A DNA stretch of 64,000 bases from Pseudopithomyces maydicus (taxonomy: Eukaryota > Ascomycota > Dothideomycetes > Pleosporales > Didymosphaeriaceae), in contig JANTUC010000007.1 in the NCBI GenBank assembly GCA_026873275.1, forward strand, positions 248,001 through 312,000, given 5' to 3'. The notes under the pieces were generated by a model. That model ran no database searches. It had not been told where the DNA came from and worked only from the letters and a program-made list of their open reading frames with translations. Shown piece after piece: positions 45,707-57,737 of the stretch (its first letter is position 1; each line of letters starts with the position of its first letter). The position numbers were made by a program, and so were the translations under genes.

Positions 45707-46584
45707 TCATCCTGCCTTCTTCTGCCTGTCGGCTGCAGTGTGCCGTTGTTTATACTCTCGTGGTGTCTCCATCTTCTTCGCCGTCTCCCCCGTAGCCGGC
45801 CCAGGAGGTTCGGCTTCGTCCACATACCGACCTTCTGCTCCTCCGCCTTTTTCTGCGCATCGCGGTACTTCTGTTCTGACGTTCCAAACTCGGAGCCAGT
45901 CTTGGCTTCGTAGACGGTTGCCAGGCCATTCCTGAGCATCTCCAGACCCACGTCCCTCTTCCGGAACCACCTTCGCACCGTGACCTGAGCCACCACTCTG
46001 TCGTACTGGTCGCGTCTGAAGATGTGCGCTCGAACACGTCGGTTGTGAACGTATGCCGTGAGCCAGTCCAATGCTTCCTGGGAGTACGGTTGCGCCTCGC
46101 GGCCCCAGTGGGCCAGCTCCGGCGCGTCAACGCCAGCAATTCGAATGTGAATCTTGAGCCATGTCAGTAGAAATAATGATGTACCCTGTCAGACGTCGGA
46201 GAGAAAACCTACAGTATTATTTGCGAGCTTTTCGCGCGTTGTTGGTACTTTCTTCCAGGGCAACCAGCCCCATCCCGCCATCCTTCCACCCGGCGTGTGG
46301 AACAACCTGAAGTTATCCGCATCACCAACGCTGGTAACCTGCCCGAACAAGGTTCTCCGGCGAAAGTAATCTGGCTTTATGTGGTTGACGCTTGGGATCC
46401 GGCGAAGGTACGACTTGTAAAACCGCAAAAAGGCTACGGTGCACGCTGTCAAGGCGAGTGAAGTGCCAATGGTTGCCGGATCAGTTACCGCAGACGGCCA
46501 GTCCTGCGACTTGAGCTGTGCGGCCCGAGCCGAGAAACTGGTGTCCTTCTCATCATCTTTGTCTCCCGACCAGGGCCATCGCAT
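45707..46584 (-). CDS. LCL3: LCL3-type membrane-anchored staphylococcal-nuclease-like endonuclease (one frameshift)
   Basis: Two exons, 46584-46213 and 46152-45707; the corrected product would have 272 residues. The ATG at 46584 (MRWPWSGDKDDEKD) is chosen over an upstream in-frame ATG because it matches the family start. One membrane helix (ATIGTSLALTACTVAFLRFY) is followed by the nuclease domain: RRTLFGQVTSVGDADNFRLF, then IHIRIAGVDAPELAHWGREA, with the Asp/Arg/Glu active-site pattern. LCL3 is a mitochondrial membrane protein of the SNase fold. After KVGMWTKPN the frame must slip at a five-C run (45786-45790, plus strand) to reach the family end KKMETPREYKQRHTAADRQK. One extra base restores it. 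Confidence 0.88.
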
Positions 46585-48039
46585 TGTTGGTCCTGCGAAG
46601 CGATGCTGTCGCGGTCGTTTGTTTGTTGTAATGTGGAGTCTTAACTCCGCAACCCTGGAGATGCAGTCGCACGTGGCCCAAGCTTGTCGCTTGTCGGACC
46701 GAGGAGCTCTTGGGGCCTTGCTGGAGTGGCACTTTGTTGTTGAAGTGGGTACAGACATGAGGCAGATGTTTGGCTATGCGATCAGGTTTCGAAGTTCTAC
46801 TGGAAGCATTCACATCCATTTGTGGAATATCCCAACTATACAAGTTCTTGGATATTATCACGTAATATACCTAGGAACCTTTCAACTCTAGGTATCATTC
46901 TCAATAACGTCCCTAACACTGGGACAGGTATGCATACGAACAATTGCCATTGTTCAATTCAACCACACAATCAACCGTGCTACGCTAGCCAGAGTATCGC
47001 CGCTCGGACTGCCATCCCAAATCCGCTACCACTATAACTTTCACTTATGACTCCCACCTGTCTTGGGCATGTAACACCACATGAGCGGTTCAATTGTAAC
47101 TGGCCCCATACATCTTACACTCAGTGCATACTACGAATCGAATGACGTAATGGCCCTTGGCACTTCCATCGCATGTCTTTTCGTTCTCGATATTTTGGTA
47201 TCGTAAAAAGGCGCTTTATGTCGGCTTGGTCTAGGTACAAGGGCCGGTTGATGTAGATGGGATTCCGGCCATCTCAACAAATGGAAGGGTCGGTTTCATC
47301 GATGATACGCTTTCAGTGGGCGAACGTGTCGAGCACTTACTGAAAAGATGTTAGCAGTTGGCACATCAGATCGATGTGAGATGGAACCTGGCTAATAAGC
47401 TCGCTAGGCTACGGGTATTGTGCACGCTGGGATGTGCATAGCCAGCAACGTTACCTACCCTTTTCTGTTTACCATGGGAGTCGATTGAATGGACTTGTCT
47501 ATTAGCATAATGCCGGTAAATGGCAGAACACCGATGGACGCTATACGCAGTTATACATTCGAGTGGTGGGCGACGGGGTCATCCGGTACGGATGGTTTGA
47601 AATCGTCTGAGGAGGTGCCGCGGGCGTGTGGCGACAGTAGGCCCATGGAACCCGCCTTACCGCTTCTCAGTATAGCGGGCCCGAAGCGACTGGTTCATCA
47701 CGGACAGATGCGACCAATTCGAAGATGCGACAAGTTAACAATAAGTGCAAATGGAGGTAGGACGTCGTGCGCATGGATCGATGGCCGGCATTGCTGAGGG
47801 GATGAAGTCCAGGGATGGCTAGCGTGGCGTGCAACTTCGAATCTCGAGCAATCGTCTTTGCCTTCACCCACAGAACCACTCATCGCTCACAGAGCCAAGT
47901 CAAGATACCCATGCTTCAATGAGCCACACGGCGCGCCACCTTCTCATAGTCCATTTACTTCCCTGCTGAGGCCAATTCATTGTTTTTCCGGATACAGCAT
48001 TGGCCCACTATCAATTCCCATGCCGTTCCATCGACCACC
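46585..48039. other. Intergenic region (divergent promoters)
   Basis: 1.45 kb between LCL3 (minus) and LSD1 (plus). A plus-strand frame at 47489-47797 has no recognisable motif. Expected to hold both promoters; no TATA box stands out. Confidence 0.5.
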
Positions 48040-51000
48040 ATGTACTCGTCGCTCGCGGCCTTGACCGATGCGGACGGCCTCGATGACAGTCACTATCTGT
48101 TCGGAGATGCAAGCAATGCAATATCGTCGATGCCACTTGCCCACGACAGCATGAAAGGCGAAAGCTCAACGATCACGCCGGCAGCGCTGGAGAACCTGCA
48201 CTATTCCGAATCCACAACATCGTCCGTGCACTATGGGGACACCCATGACATGTCGGAATCAAGTGCTGGCCATATGAATAATAGAGAAGAACGCGACAGT
48301 TCTGTTTCGAGCGGATATGTGAATGGGCATGGTTACGGTGCTCCTCACTCCGTATTACAACCTCACCAACCTCATCCCCTCCGGACATCAGAGATAAGCG
48401 ACAGCACACTTGACTTCCCCGAAAACAAACTCATGCAAACGAATGAAATCCAGTCGCATACAAACGGCAATTTACCTCTGAATGAGACCATAAACAATTA
48501 TATACGGTCTACACTCAACATCGCACCTGCGCCTCAACCCCTGACCGAGACCCCTCAAGCTTCCTTAACACCTGAACTACCTCGGTCACAGGAACGAGAT
48601 ACCACGCGTCGATCAAGGCACCCGAGCCCAATGAAAACCAAAATTTCAGAATTCAGGGCAAATAGCTCCATTCCAGCTGCGCTGTCTTGGGGCGAGTTTG
48701 CAAGGCAATGCATACTGGCCGCCGAAAGCTCACGGCTGAATCCTTTTGCCCTCCATCCAGAAGAGTACAAACTTCTTCGAACCCATATTACCCCTGCACA
48801 AGTTACCGTTTATCTCAACATCCGCAACGCCATACTGCGCCTCTGGACTAAGAACCCGTTGGTGTACGTTACTTTGGAAGAAGCTGCCGGTTGCTCGAGA
48901 GACAAACGATACTTCAATCTGGCCAAGGTCGCGTATTCATGGCTTATGAGAAACGGCTACATCAACTTCGGATGTGTTGAAGTGCCGAACACCAATACCA
49001 ACATCCCAAATACCAAGGCCAAACGAAAACCAGGGCGGACGGTCGTTGTTATTGGAGCTGGTATGTCTGGTCTAGGGTGTGCGAGACATCTGGAAGGTCT
49101 GTTCGCTCAACTTGGCGACTCGTGGACGAGCCGGGGCGAGCAACCTCCAAAGGTGATTGTTCTAGAAGGGCGTCCTCGTATCGGTGGGCGAGTATACTCG
49201 CATCCCTTCCACGATCAGACGGGATCTACCCTCCCAAAGGGACATCGATGTACTGCTGAGATGGGCGCACAGATCGTCACAGGCTTCGAGCATGGCAACC
49301 CCTTGAATGCCATAATACGTGGGCAGTTAGGCATACCATATCACGGATTACGCGATAACACTATATTATACGACTACGACGGCACGGTGGTAGAAAGGAG
49401 CCAAGACGCGCTCGTGGAGAAACTGTATAATGACGTATTGGAACGGGCAAGCGTGTATCGAAACAAACCTTCGGCCTCTCGTACGGTCGAAGGTGACCGA
49501 AATTCAATACAGCTCGGCCGCGATCCGAGCGACAGCGGAGGAGCAACCGTTGCAGAGCTCGAACAGTCGCAAGTTCCTCTACCCGCGGATGCCACGACCT
49601 CAGCATCTACAACCGAAGAGAAGCCATCGACCGGGATTGAGAAGTTGGCAGGTCGTGCATACCAGCTCAGCGCAGGTTTCAATCCGAACATATCGGCTAC
49701 ACAGGCAATCAAAAACATGGGCTGGCAGCTGAAGCCTGGTGCCCCGGATATCCAGTCTCTGCAGCTCGATCATGTTGCGAAAACCTCACAGTATCCGACA
49801 CTAGGCCAAATAATGGACGAGGGTATCAGACAATACCAAAATGTGCTCGATTTACGACCGCGAGATCTGCGGTTGTTGAATTGGCACCATGCCAACCTCG
49901 AATACGCCAACGCCGCCAGTGTCAATCAATTGAGCCTCAGCGGTTGGGATCAAGACATTGGCAATGAATTCGAAGGACAGCACACTGAGATTATTGGTGG
50001 TTATCAGCAAGTACCCCGTGGACTGTGGCAATGCCCGACCAAATTGGATGTTCGCTTCCGGTCAGTGTTGAAATCGGTGCATTACAATCTGGATGAAAAG
50101 GAACATGGCAAAGCTGTCAGGATCGAATGTACCAACGGCGAAGTGTTCGAAGCAGACCACATTGTTCTCACTACCCCGCTTGGAGTACTCAAGTCCGGGT
50201 CAATTACGTTCCAGCCTCCACTACCGGATTGGAAACAAGGGGTGATAGAACGCATGGGCTTTGGACTACTCAACAAGGTATGTATGCATAGAAAAGCATT
50301 AATAGTAAACCCTAACCTGTTTCTAGGTGATATTGGTCTATGAGCAAGCATTCTGGGAACCCGACCGCGACATGTTTGGGCTTTTGAATGAAGCAGAACA
50401 CCAGGCAAGCATCAATCCCGAAGACTACGCTCGACGACGAGGCCGATATTATCTATTCTGGAATTGTATAAAAACCAGCGGCAAGCCTACGTTGGTTGCC
50501 CTCATGGCTGGCGAAGCAGCACATTATGCGGAAGCAACCTCGAACGACCAACTCGTCAAAGAAGTCACAGATCGTCTAGACAAGATGTTTGCACCAAGCC
50601 ACGTACCCCTGCCCACGGAAGCCATCGTTACCCGTTGGCGCAGAGACCCTTTGCTTGCGGCAGCTACTCATACGTGGGCCCTCGGACACAGGCGGGTGAT
50701 TACGATGTCATGGCTCGGCCGCATGGTCCGCTGCACTTTGCTGGCGAGGCTACTTGTGGGACACATCCAGCTACGGTGCACGGCGCATATCTGTCAGGAC
50801 TGCGTGCCGCGGCCGAGGTGGTAGAGTCCATGATAGGCCCCATCCAGGTGCCGAGCCCGCTCGTGGAGAAGAAGGTAAAGATCGATCACTCGGCAAGTCA
50901 CGCTTCACTCACAACAGATCCGAAGCGCAAGGTAGAACAAAACGATGCAGACCTAGAGGCAGCCAAGGAGCGCGCAATGCTGGAAGAGAAGTACGAGGCC

Positions 51001-51444
51001 TCGATCATAGGAGAGATTCTCAACAAACTGGGCGAGCGCCCGGTCAAACCCGGACGCGCCGGCGTCAACCCTTTCCTCCTGTACACCAAAGACTACTGGT
51101 ATATCTGCAAGCAGGAGTGCGACGAGAAGAAGCGCGCGGCGAGCGGCGACGCGCAGGCGAAGGCGTCCAAGACGGAGATTCGCAGCGCGCTCGGCCTCAG
51201 GTGGCGCATGGACAGCGAGGAGAACAAGAAGCCGTATCTGGACCAGACGCAGAGCGCAAAGGACGACGCGGCAGCGCACGCGGCGACGTTCAAGGAGCGG
51301 CTGGCCAGGTGGGACGACGAGGCGGGGCGCATACGGCGCGAGTACATACAGGAGCATCCGCCGCCCAACGGCGGCGAGGACAAGATACTGAACAGCCGCA
51401 CGGCCATCGAGCTCGGGGCGGGCAAGCGGCTGCGGCGGCTCTGA
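48040..51444 (+). CDS. LSD1-type histone demethylase (SWIRM + FAD amine oxidase + HMG box), one frameshift
   Basis: Two exons, 48040-50277 and 50327-51444; the corrected product would have 1118 residues. The ATG at 48040 (CACCATG) is preferred to one 60 bases upstream. About 200 disordered residues precede a SWIRM domain (SWGEFARQCILAAESSRLNP to NGYINFGCVEVP, about 215-315). The FAD site VVVIGAGMSGLGCARHLEG is near 335, with the amine-oxidase fold to about 935 including GEATCGTHPATVHGAYLSG. An HMG-type box follows near 985-1080 (GVNPFLLYTKDYWYICKQEC). This layout is that of fungal LSD1/KDM1 (HdmA in Aspergillus), which demethylates mono- and dimethyl lysine on histone H3. The frame slips at GACCCTTTGC (50645-50653): RRDP must continue as FACGSYSYVGP. 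One added C or T restores it. Confidence 0.9.
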
Positions 51445-52767
51445 GCAGGCGGCGGTGTTGTATTCTGGCGGTGTATTTTTACGGCGGTGTATTACTGTGG
51501 GTGGGTTGGGTCCAGCATATCCGTGACGCGGGGTGTTTGTGGGTTGTACTCTACATGGTCTATCTCTATGTCTTCACCGAGCATGCATGCATGTTACTGT
51601 AGGTGGATTGGGTGCAGCATATTCATGACGCGGTGTGTTTGTAGGTTGTACTCTTCATGGCCCATGTCTTCACCGAGCATGCATGCATGGGTTCGGACTT
51701 GCGATTACGTCAGGGAGGCGGGAGCGGAGGCGGAGACGGAAAAGAAAAGGCGCACTTTCCGGGACATTGTTGTACGTACGTATGTAGGTGGTAGGTCTAG
51801 TAGTCTGCTTCTACCGCGTCAGCTCGAGGCAGACCAAAGTCGTGGGCACAGCAGTCTAGTGCCATGCCAGTGCCAGCCAGGGCGGGTGGTGCCCAGTCGA
51901 GTCGTGTCGTGTCGTCGCGTGATGTTCGAGGCCCCAAGCAGCAAAAGGGCCGTTCGTGCCAACCGCGCCACAAGTTTGCGCTCGCAGCGTGCGGAGGGCG
52001 TGCATGAGTGGTGGACTTTAGCCTTGGGGTCGGATCCTTGCTCCACGTTTGCGAGGGTCCCTCTAGGCTCTAGCTGAGGGTGAACTGCGCGGAGGACGTG
52101 GGCAGACGGGCACCCGCAGGCAGGGCGCCAAACAAGCAGCACGCAAGCAGGCGGGCAGGCGTTGAGGCAGCAGGCAGCAGGCAGGGCGGGCAAGGCTGCA
52201 GCAGTGCTGGCTCGTCGGCTCCCTGTGCCTGGCTCGCTGGCTCTGGTGCAGCGGTGCGGAGTGGAACCGCCCACCTGGGGCGGTTCTAGAGAACCGCTAC
52301 CCGTTCGGTTGGAAATGTCGCGCGCCCCAGCCGGGCCTGGCATGGGGCGTGTGGGCAGGTGGGCGGATGGCCGTATGGGCGTATTCCTCCTGGCCACGGA
52401 CCAAAAACAGCCCTCCTCTGCCCTCTGCCCTGACCCGTCCGTCCCCCCGTCCTCCCCTCGTCCCAGTCGGTGGTTCCCCATGATCGAGCACGTCTGGCAA
52501 CGCTTGGGTCCCTCCCCAGCCCTCCCCCTCGCCCCCAGCAGCCTGAGCCGCTGAGCCTGAGCGTCCCCACACCACCGAAGCGCGTAGAAGGAGCACCGGG
52601 CGCCTCTTGCGTCTACCTCCGCACCCGCCGACTGACCGACCGCCCGACCGATCGTCCTCTCCACACGCCCAGCGAGCCGCGAGCCACCACCGCTGCGTCT
52701 GCGTCTGCGTGCGACAAGACGAGCGACGAGCGACGAGCGACGAGCGACGACGCCGTCCGCCCCCGCC
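51445..52767. other. GC-rich intergenic region upstream of creB
   Basis: 1.3 kb. Holds a two-copy tandem repeat (51489-51690, annotated separately) and GC-rich DNA with GGCAGGCAG and GACGAGCGACGAGCGACGAG runs (52725-52750) near the creB start. Long frames on the minus strand here are GC-rich shadows. Confidence 0.5.
51489..51690. repeat. ~102-bp tandem duplication
   Basis: Two copies about 102 bases apart, each with ACTGTRGGTGGRTTGGGT, CAGCATAT, GACGCGG, GGTTGTACTC and TCTTCACCGAGCATGCATGC. The copies differ at several positions, so this is older than the 54-bp duplication at 45.5 kb. It lies just downstream of the LSD1 stop. Confidence 0.85.
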
Positions 52768-55382
52768 ATGACCTCGTTCTTCGGGCGCCTGAAGTCGGGG
52801 ACTGTGAGTGCCCTCTCCCGCCTGCCCACCTGCGCAGTGCAATGCAGTGCAATGGCTGATTCCCGCCCGCTGTAGGCGCCCCAGAGCCCAGCGTCGAGCG
52901 CGCCGCCCGCGAAGAAGGACCCGAACGCCCCACAGTTGACGCCCCTCGAGAAGCTGCTGCAGGATGCAGGTCCTGTGCGGCCCGACGGCAGCGACAAGTT
53001 CTTTGGCTTCGAGAATGTACGTGTCCCGCCCGCCACATGCATGCACCGCTTGCAACTATGTACACCGAGCTAACCTGCCGCCCGCCTGCAGTTTGGAAGC
53101 ACATGGTAACTACCCACCAACCCACCCCACCTGCCGCACACGCGCAATGCTCACCCTCTGCCAGCTACTGCAACTCCATCGTGCAATGCCTCTACTACTC
53201 GGTCCCCTTCCGAGAACAGGTCATCAACTTCCCCTCGCGCTCCCCGCCCGAAGCCCTCGAGCGGCCCGCCAACCAGCTCCCGCGCCTGAACACGAACCTG
53301 CTCCCCGACGCAAATGCCCAGAACTCGACCCTCTCGCCGAAAGGCCGCAACTCCTTCTCCACCCCGCAGACCGCCTCGCCACGGAAGCCCGTACTCACCC
53401 CGGGCGCTCCCCTCAATCCCGCGGCGCAGAAGCCAGAGGACAACAAGGATTCCCCCGAGTACAAGAAGAAGCAGGCATTGGCATCTGGGCCCGTCCTTAG
53501 CATGGACTACGAGAACTCCAAGGCCTATGGCATGTCCGAGTCGCTGTTTAGCGCGCTGAAGGACATCTTTGAGGCGGTGATAGCGCATAGGTCGCATATC
53601 GGCGTTGTGAGCCCGCATAAGTTTTTGGAGATTCTGCGGAGAGAGAACGAAATGTTTCGCACGCCCATGCACCAGGACGCACACGAGTTTCTCAATCTGG
53701 TTCTGAACGAAGTGGTGGAGAACGTGGAGCATTACTCGAAATCGCGGGTGCATGAGATAGAGGACAAGGACGCCAACAGTGTTGCGCTTCCCTCTAACAT
53801 GGCAGATACAGTCGCGTCTAACAACACCGGCTGGGTACATGAGCTGTTTGAAGGCACACTGACGTCCGAGACAAGATGTTTAACGTGTGAAAACACATCA
53901 CAGCGAGACGAGGCGTTTCTGGACCTTTCGGTCGACTTGGAGCAACACTCATCCGTGACGAGCTGTCTGCGGAAGTTTTCAGAAGAGGAGATGCTTTGCG
54001 AGCGGAACAAGTTCCATTGCGACAAGTGCGGTGGGCTGCAGGAGGCGGAGAAGCGCATGAAGATCAAACGACTACCCAAAATTCTGGCTTTACATCTCAA
54101 GCGATTCAAGTACACTGAAGATTTGCAGCGATTACAAAAGCTATTCCACCGCGTTGTATATCCATATTACCTCCGCTTGTTCAATACCACGGACGATGCT
54201 GAGGACCCCGATCGACTCTACGAACTCTACGCCATAGTGGTCCACATTGGAGGTGGCCCCTATCACGGACATTACGTTTCCATAATAAAGACGCAAGATC
54301 GCGGGTGGTTGCTATTCGACGACGAAATGGTCGAACCAGTCGACAAGGCGTACGTGCGACGCTTCTTCGGCGGCGAGGACCAGCTCGCATGCGCATACGT
54401 GCTGTTCTACCAAGAGACCACCGAAGAAGCCATGATGAAAGAGCAAGAAGAAGAAAGCCTCGCAGCCGCAAAGCAAGCCGCCGAGGCCAACACGGAGCCC
54501 ATCTCCGTCACAACCCCCAAGCCAAACGGCCTCGCAAACGGCCACGGCACCTTCATCACCACCACCCCAACCGTCGAGAAGGACGACCAGCTCGCCTCCC
54601 TCGACCACGCCGTCACCGCGCCCCCGCTCACATCCCCAGAGCACAATCACCCCCTCGAACACATCACCACCAGCATACCCATCCTCGGAAAGCGCCAGAG
54701 CAATCTCGCCTTCAAGAAGGAAAAAGCGGAGAAGCAAAAGGAGGAGAAGGAGCGCAAGGCCCTCGAGAAGGAGCTCGAGAAACAGGCAAAAGCAAAGCGC
54801 AAGGAACTCGAGCTCCAGCGCAGAGACCTCTTCCGCAAGCAGGAGGAGGAGCTCAAAGCCGCCCTCGCCGCGTCCCGCGAAACAGCAACGCAGGAGTCGA
54901 AGAAGAGGAGCACGGGCGGGGCAGGTGCCGGTGACGAAAACCATCAGCAGCAGCAGCAGCAAAACCACAACCACAACCACAACCATAGCCACAGCCACAG
55001 CCAGCACAACGACACAGAGAAGGACAAGGAGAGAGATACACAGAGAGAAAAAGAAAAAGAGAAAGAGAAAGAGAAAGAGAAGCCGTCAAACGGCCTAGGC
55101 AGCATAAGCATAAGCAAGGGCTCGGGCCTGAGTAGATTCAGACACTCGAGCATGAGCTTGAGGCACAAACCGAAGTTTTGGAGCACGGGGAAGGGCGGTG
55201 GCGGGGTTGACGAGGATGTGCCGCCGACGCCGGGGACGCCGGGGATGACGCATGCGACGCATGGGGGAGGGGGAGGGGAAGGTGGGGCGGAGCATGGGGA
55301 GAGGGAGAAGGAGAAGGAGAAGGAGAAGGAGAAGAAGAATAGGTTTAGTTTGGGGAGGAAGAAGAGTACGTTTCATTTATGA
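52768..55382 (+). CDS. creB: Ubiquitin carboxyl-terminal hydrolase, CreB/Ubp9/USP12-46 type
   Basis: Four exons: 52768-52803, 52876-53016, 53092-53105 and 53165-55382, coding for 802 residues. The start MTSFFGRLKSG and LTPLEKLLQDAGPVRPDGSD match CreB. The Cys box FGSTCYCNSIVQCLYYSVPF is built across two introns around a 14-base exon, and the catalytic Cys64 codon itself is split. Zinc-knuckle cysteines lie in TRCLTCENTS and FHCDKCGG. The His box is GGGPYHGHYVSI (His433) with Asp449/450 in LLFDDEMVEP. After about residue 490 comes a Lys/Glu-rich coiled coil (EKQKEEKERKALEKELEKQA), then His/Asn and Lys/Glu repeats and a basic end. In Aspergillus CreB removes ubiquitin within the carbon-catabolite repression network, helped by the WD40 protein CreC. 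No frameshift here. Confidence 0.92.
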
Positions 55383-57737
55383 TGATTGTGGATGGATGGA
55401 TGGTTAAGTGAGTGGGTGGGTGGATTTGAAGAGGAAAGAAAGTGGGGGAGGTAGATGGGTGGTGGGAATGGGATGAGATGGGAGGGGAGAGGAGAAGAAG
55501 GGAGATGGGGCGAGGTACATATATACTTGGTTGTTGAGTTGAGTGGAAATGAGAAAGTAAGGAAAGAAACTAAGGAGGTAAGCACCTGTAGGCAAGCTGG
55601 CACGTAAGCGTGAGCGTGAGCGTGAGCGTGAGCGATGAGAAAGGTTAGATCAAGTCGCGTAGAGTTGTAGCTATGTATCTATACTATATAGATTCGAGAT
55701 GAGTGATGGATGGATTGAGCGTTACGTATGTATACGTATATACATATATAAATATATATATACGTATTTTACTGTGTCTCGCTGTGTCTACCTAAGCCTC
55801 CCTATGTCCTGCTGTACTTGGTAATAAATCATACATCCGCCGTGTACATGCGTAGATTTATACATATGTAAACAGTTTACCAGGTATACTTTACCAGGTA
55901 AGAAAAGTACAGGTGTGTAGCTTTAGAGTCGTATATCATATATATATATATATAAATAATGTATTTTTCGCCCAAGATGTGTGCATATTAAATATATAAT
56001 TATAATTATCTTTCTTATTTACTACGTGTTGGACACGCCTTAGTTTAAAAAATAGAGGATATATATATGGATATATATACACAGTATAGCCTAGGTCGGC
56101 GAATCACAAACCTTTTATACGCACGCTTTTTTGTATACCACCTTCTTATACTATCTTATCTAGAGACACCTATTTCTACCTATTTTTACGCTAATATTGG
56201 CGTATTGACTCGACGCCTTTTTACTGATTTCTAAAGCATATATATATATATATATACATGTAGTGGTGAGAGTTGAAAAATGTAGATGGGGAGAGAGATG
56301 TAGAAATAGAGATAAAAAGTAGAAGTAGAAAGAGGAGTAAACATAGGTATAGAGATAGAAGTAGAGGTAGAGGTTACGATAGAGAAAAGGATAAAGATAA
56401 AGATAAAGATTATAAAAGGGAATTAAGTAATAATAATATGAGAATATATATAAGAGAGGTGGGAGTAGAGGTAGATATAGAGATAGAGATAGAGATAGAA
56501 ATAGAAATAAATAGAGATAGAGATAGGGGTTCAAACGAAGGTAGAATAAATTACGGAATAGATAGAGAGGTAGATAAAAAGATAACTAGTAAGATATATT
56601 ATAGATAACGAGGTAGATGGTGATATAAATAATAGATATTAGAGTGGATATTAAGATAAATATTAAATTCAACCCTAAAGTAAATAGTAAAATCAATGTT
56701 CAGGGTTTAGGAAATATTAAGGTAAGAAATAGCTTATTTAAATATAATAGAAGTCTTACTTAATATCTAAGTAAAAGTGAAAAAGAAATGAAGAGAAGGA
56801 ATAGAGAAGGATTAAAAAAGTATATAAAAGTAAAAATTAGGTAAGTGTAAGGTGATTGAATATAAGGTAAGAATGAGAATAAGACGAAAGGGAAATTTGG
56901 AAAATTATAAAGGGTAGAATATATTATTTTATTATACTAGAGTAGAAGTGATAAGCGGATATAAGTACTGATGTGGAGAAGCTCGTAGGTAGGTAGGTGT
57001 GTAGGTAAGTAGAATGAGAAAGCTTTATAAACATATATTTTATAGATACTTTCGGGCATATCTACGAATACATTTACCAATACATCTAATAGTACATCTA
57101 CTACTATATCCACCACTACGTCTATCCCCCAAAGACAACGTCCAACTGAACATCACCGCGTGAATAAATCACAATATGGAAACATCAGCTTAGGCCTACA
57201 TTCTGGCAAACACCTATTCAGGTATCAACATGCTTCCGCACAGCATCGCACCATATGTTTCTACCATTACTTGCTTTATGCTCAAGGCAAAGATCAGTGT
57301 ACCAACCACTCAAGTAGCCTACGCCCAACCTGTCTGTCTGTCTGTTTGTCCGTATATTTGTGTCAAAAGCACATATCTAGCGTCCGACACCGCGTACTCT
57401 CAGAGGTGGACTTGAATCGTCCCGCCCCCACCCAAAGCACGCGTTCGTCGCAAAAAGGGGCTATTCATCCACTCCAACGCACAAAGGCAAACCCAACCAA
57501 CCACTCATCTCCATGTCGAGCGGATGGAGAAGAAGAAGAATAAAAAAGAGTACAAGAGCCAAGCACTCATTGCCTCGAGAAAGACGCCTCCCACATGCCC
57601 GGAAAACGCCATTCGCTTTGATTGTATCACCTTTTTGAAAACGAGGGTATCTCGGCCGCAAATCGACCGGTTTCCCTTTCCCTCTCGTGTACGGAACTAC
57701 TTCCAATCGGATCAAACCTTCGCACAAGGTCCCTCCA
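55383..57737. other. AT-rich, low-complexity intergenic island
   Basis: 2.35 kb between convergent genes. It begins with GGATGGATGG and (GAGCGT)n (55607-55634) in the creB 3' region, then turns strongly AT-rich (TATATATA runs near 55740, 55940 and 56235). From 56275 to 57000 the plus strand is almost all purine plus T, with very few C (GATAGAGATAGAGATAGAAA-like runs). The frame 56273-56608 in this part is a low-complexity artefact. A (GTAGGTAG)n-like run lies at about 56985-57005. No gene recognised. Confidence 0.65.
56275..57000 (+). repeat. C-depleted purine-rich low-complexity tract
   Basis: About 725 bases where the plus strand is dominated by A and G with some T and hardly any C. GATAGAGATAGAGATAGA-type units are clearest at 56475-56530. 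The asymmetry between strands argues against repeat-induced point mutation, which removes C from both strands equally. Confidence 0.75.

Noticed and set aside
53037..53164. Upstream start of the long creB frame (MHAPLATMYTEL)
   Set aside because: This part lies across two introns. The spliced upstream exons give the conserved CreB N-terminus and the Cys box instead.
56273..56608. Frame of 111 codons with Arg/Asp/Lys/Glu repeats in the purine-rich island
   Set aside because: Low-complexity artefact of GATAGA-type repeats; no homologous domain.
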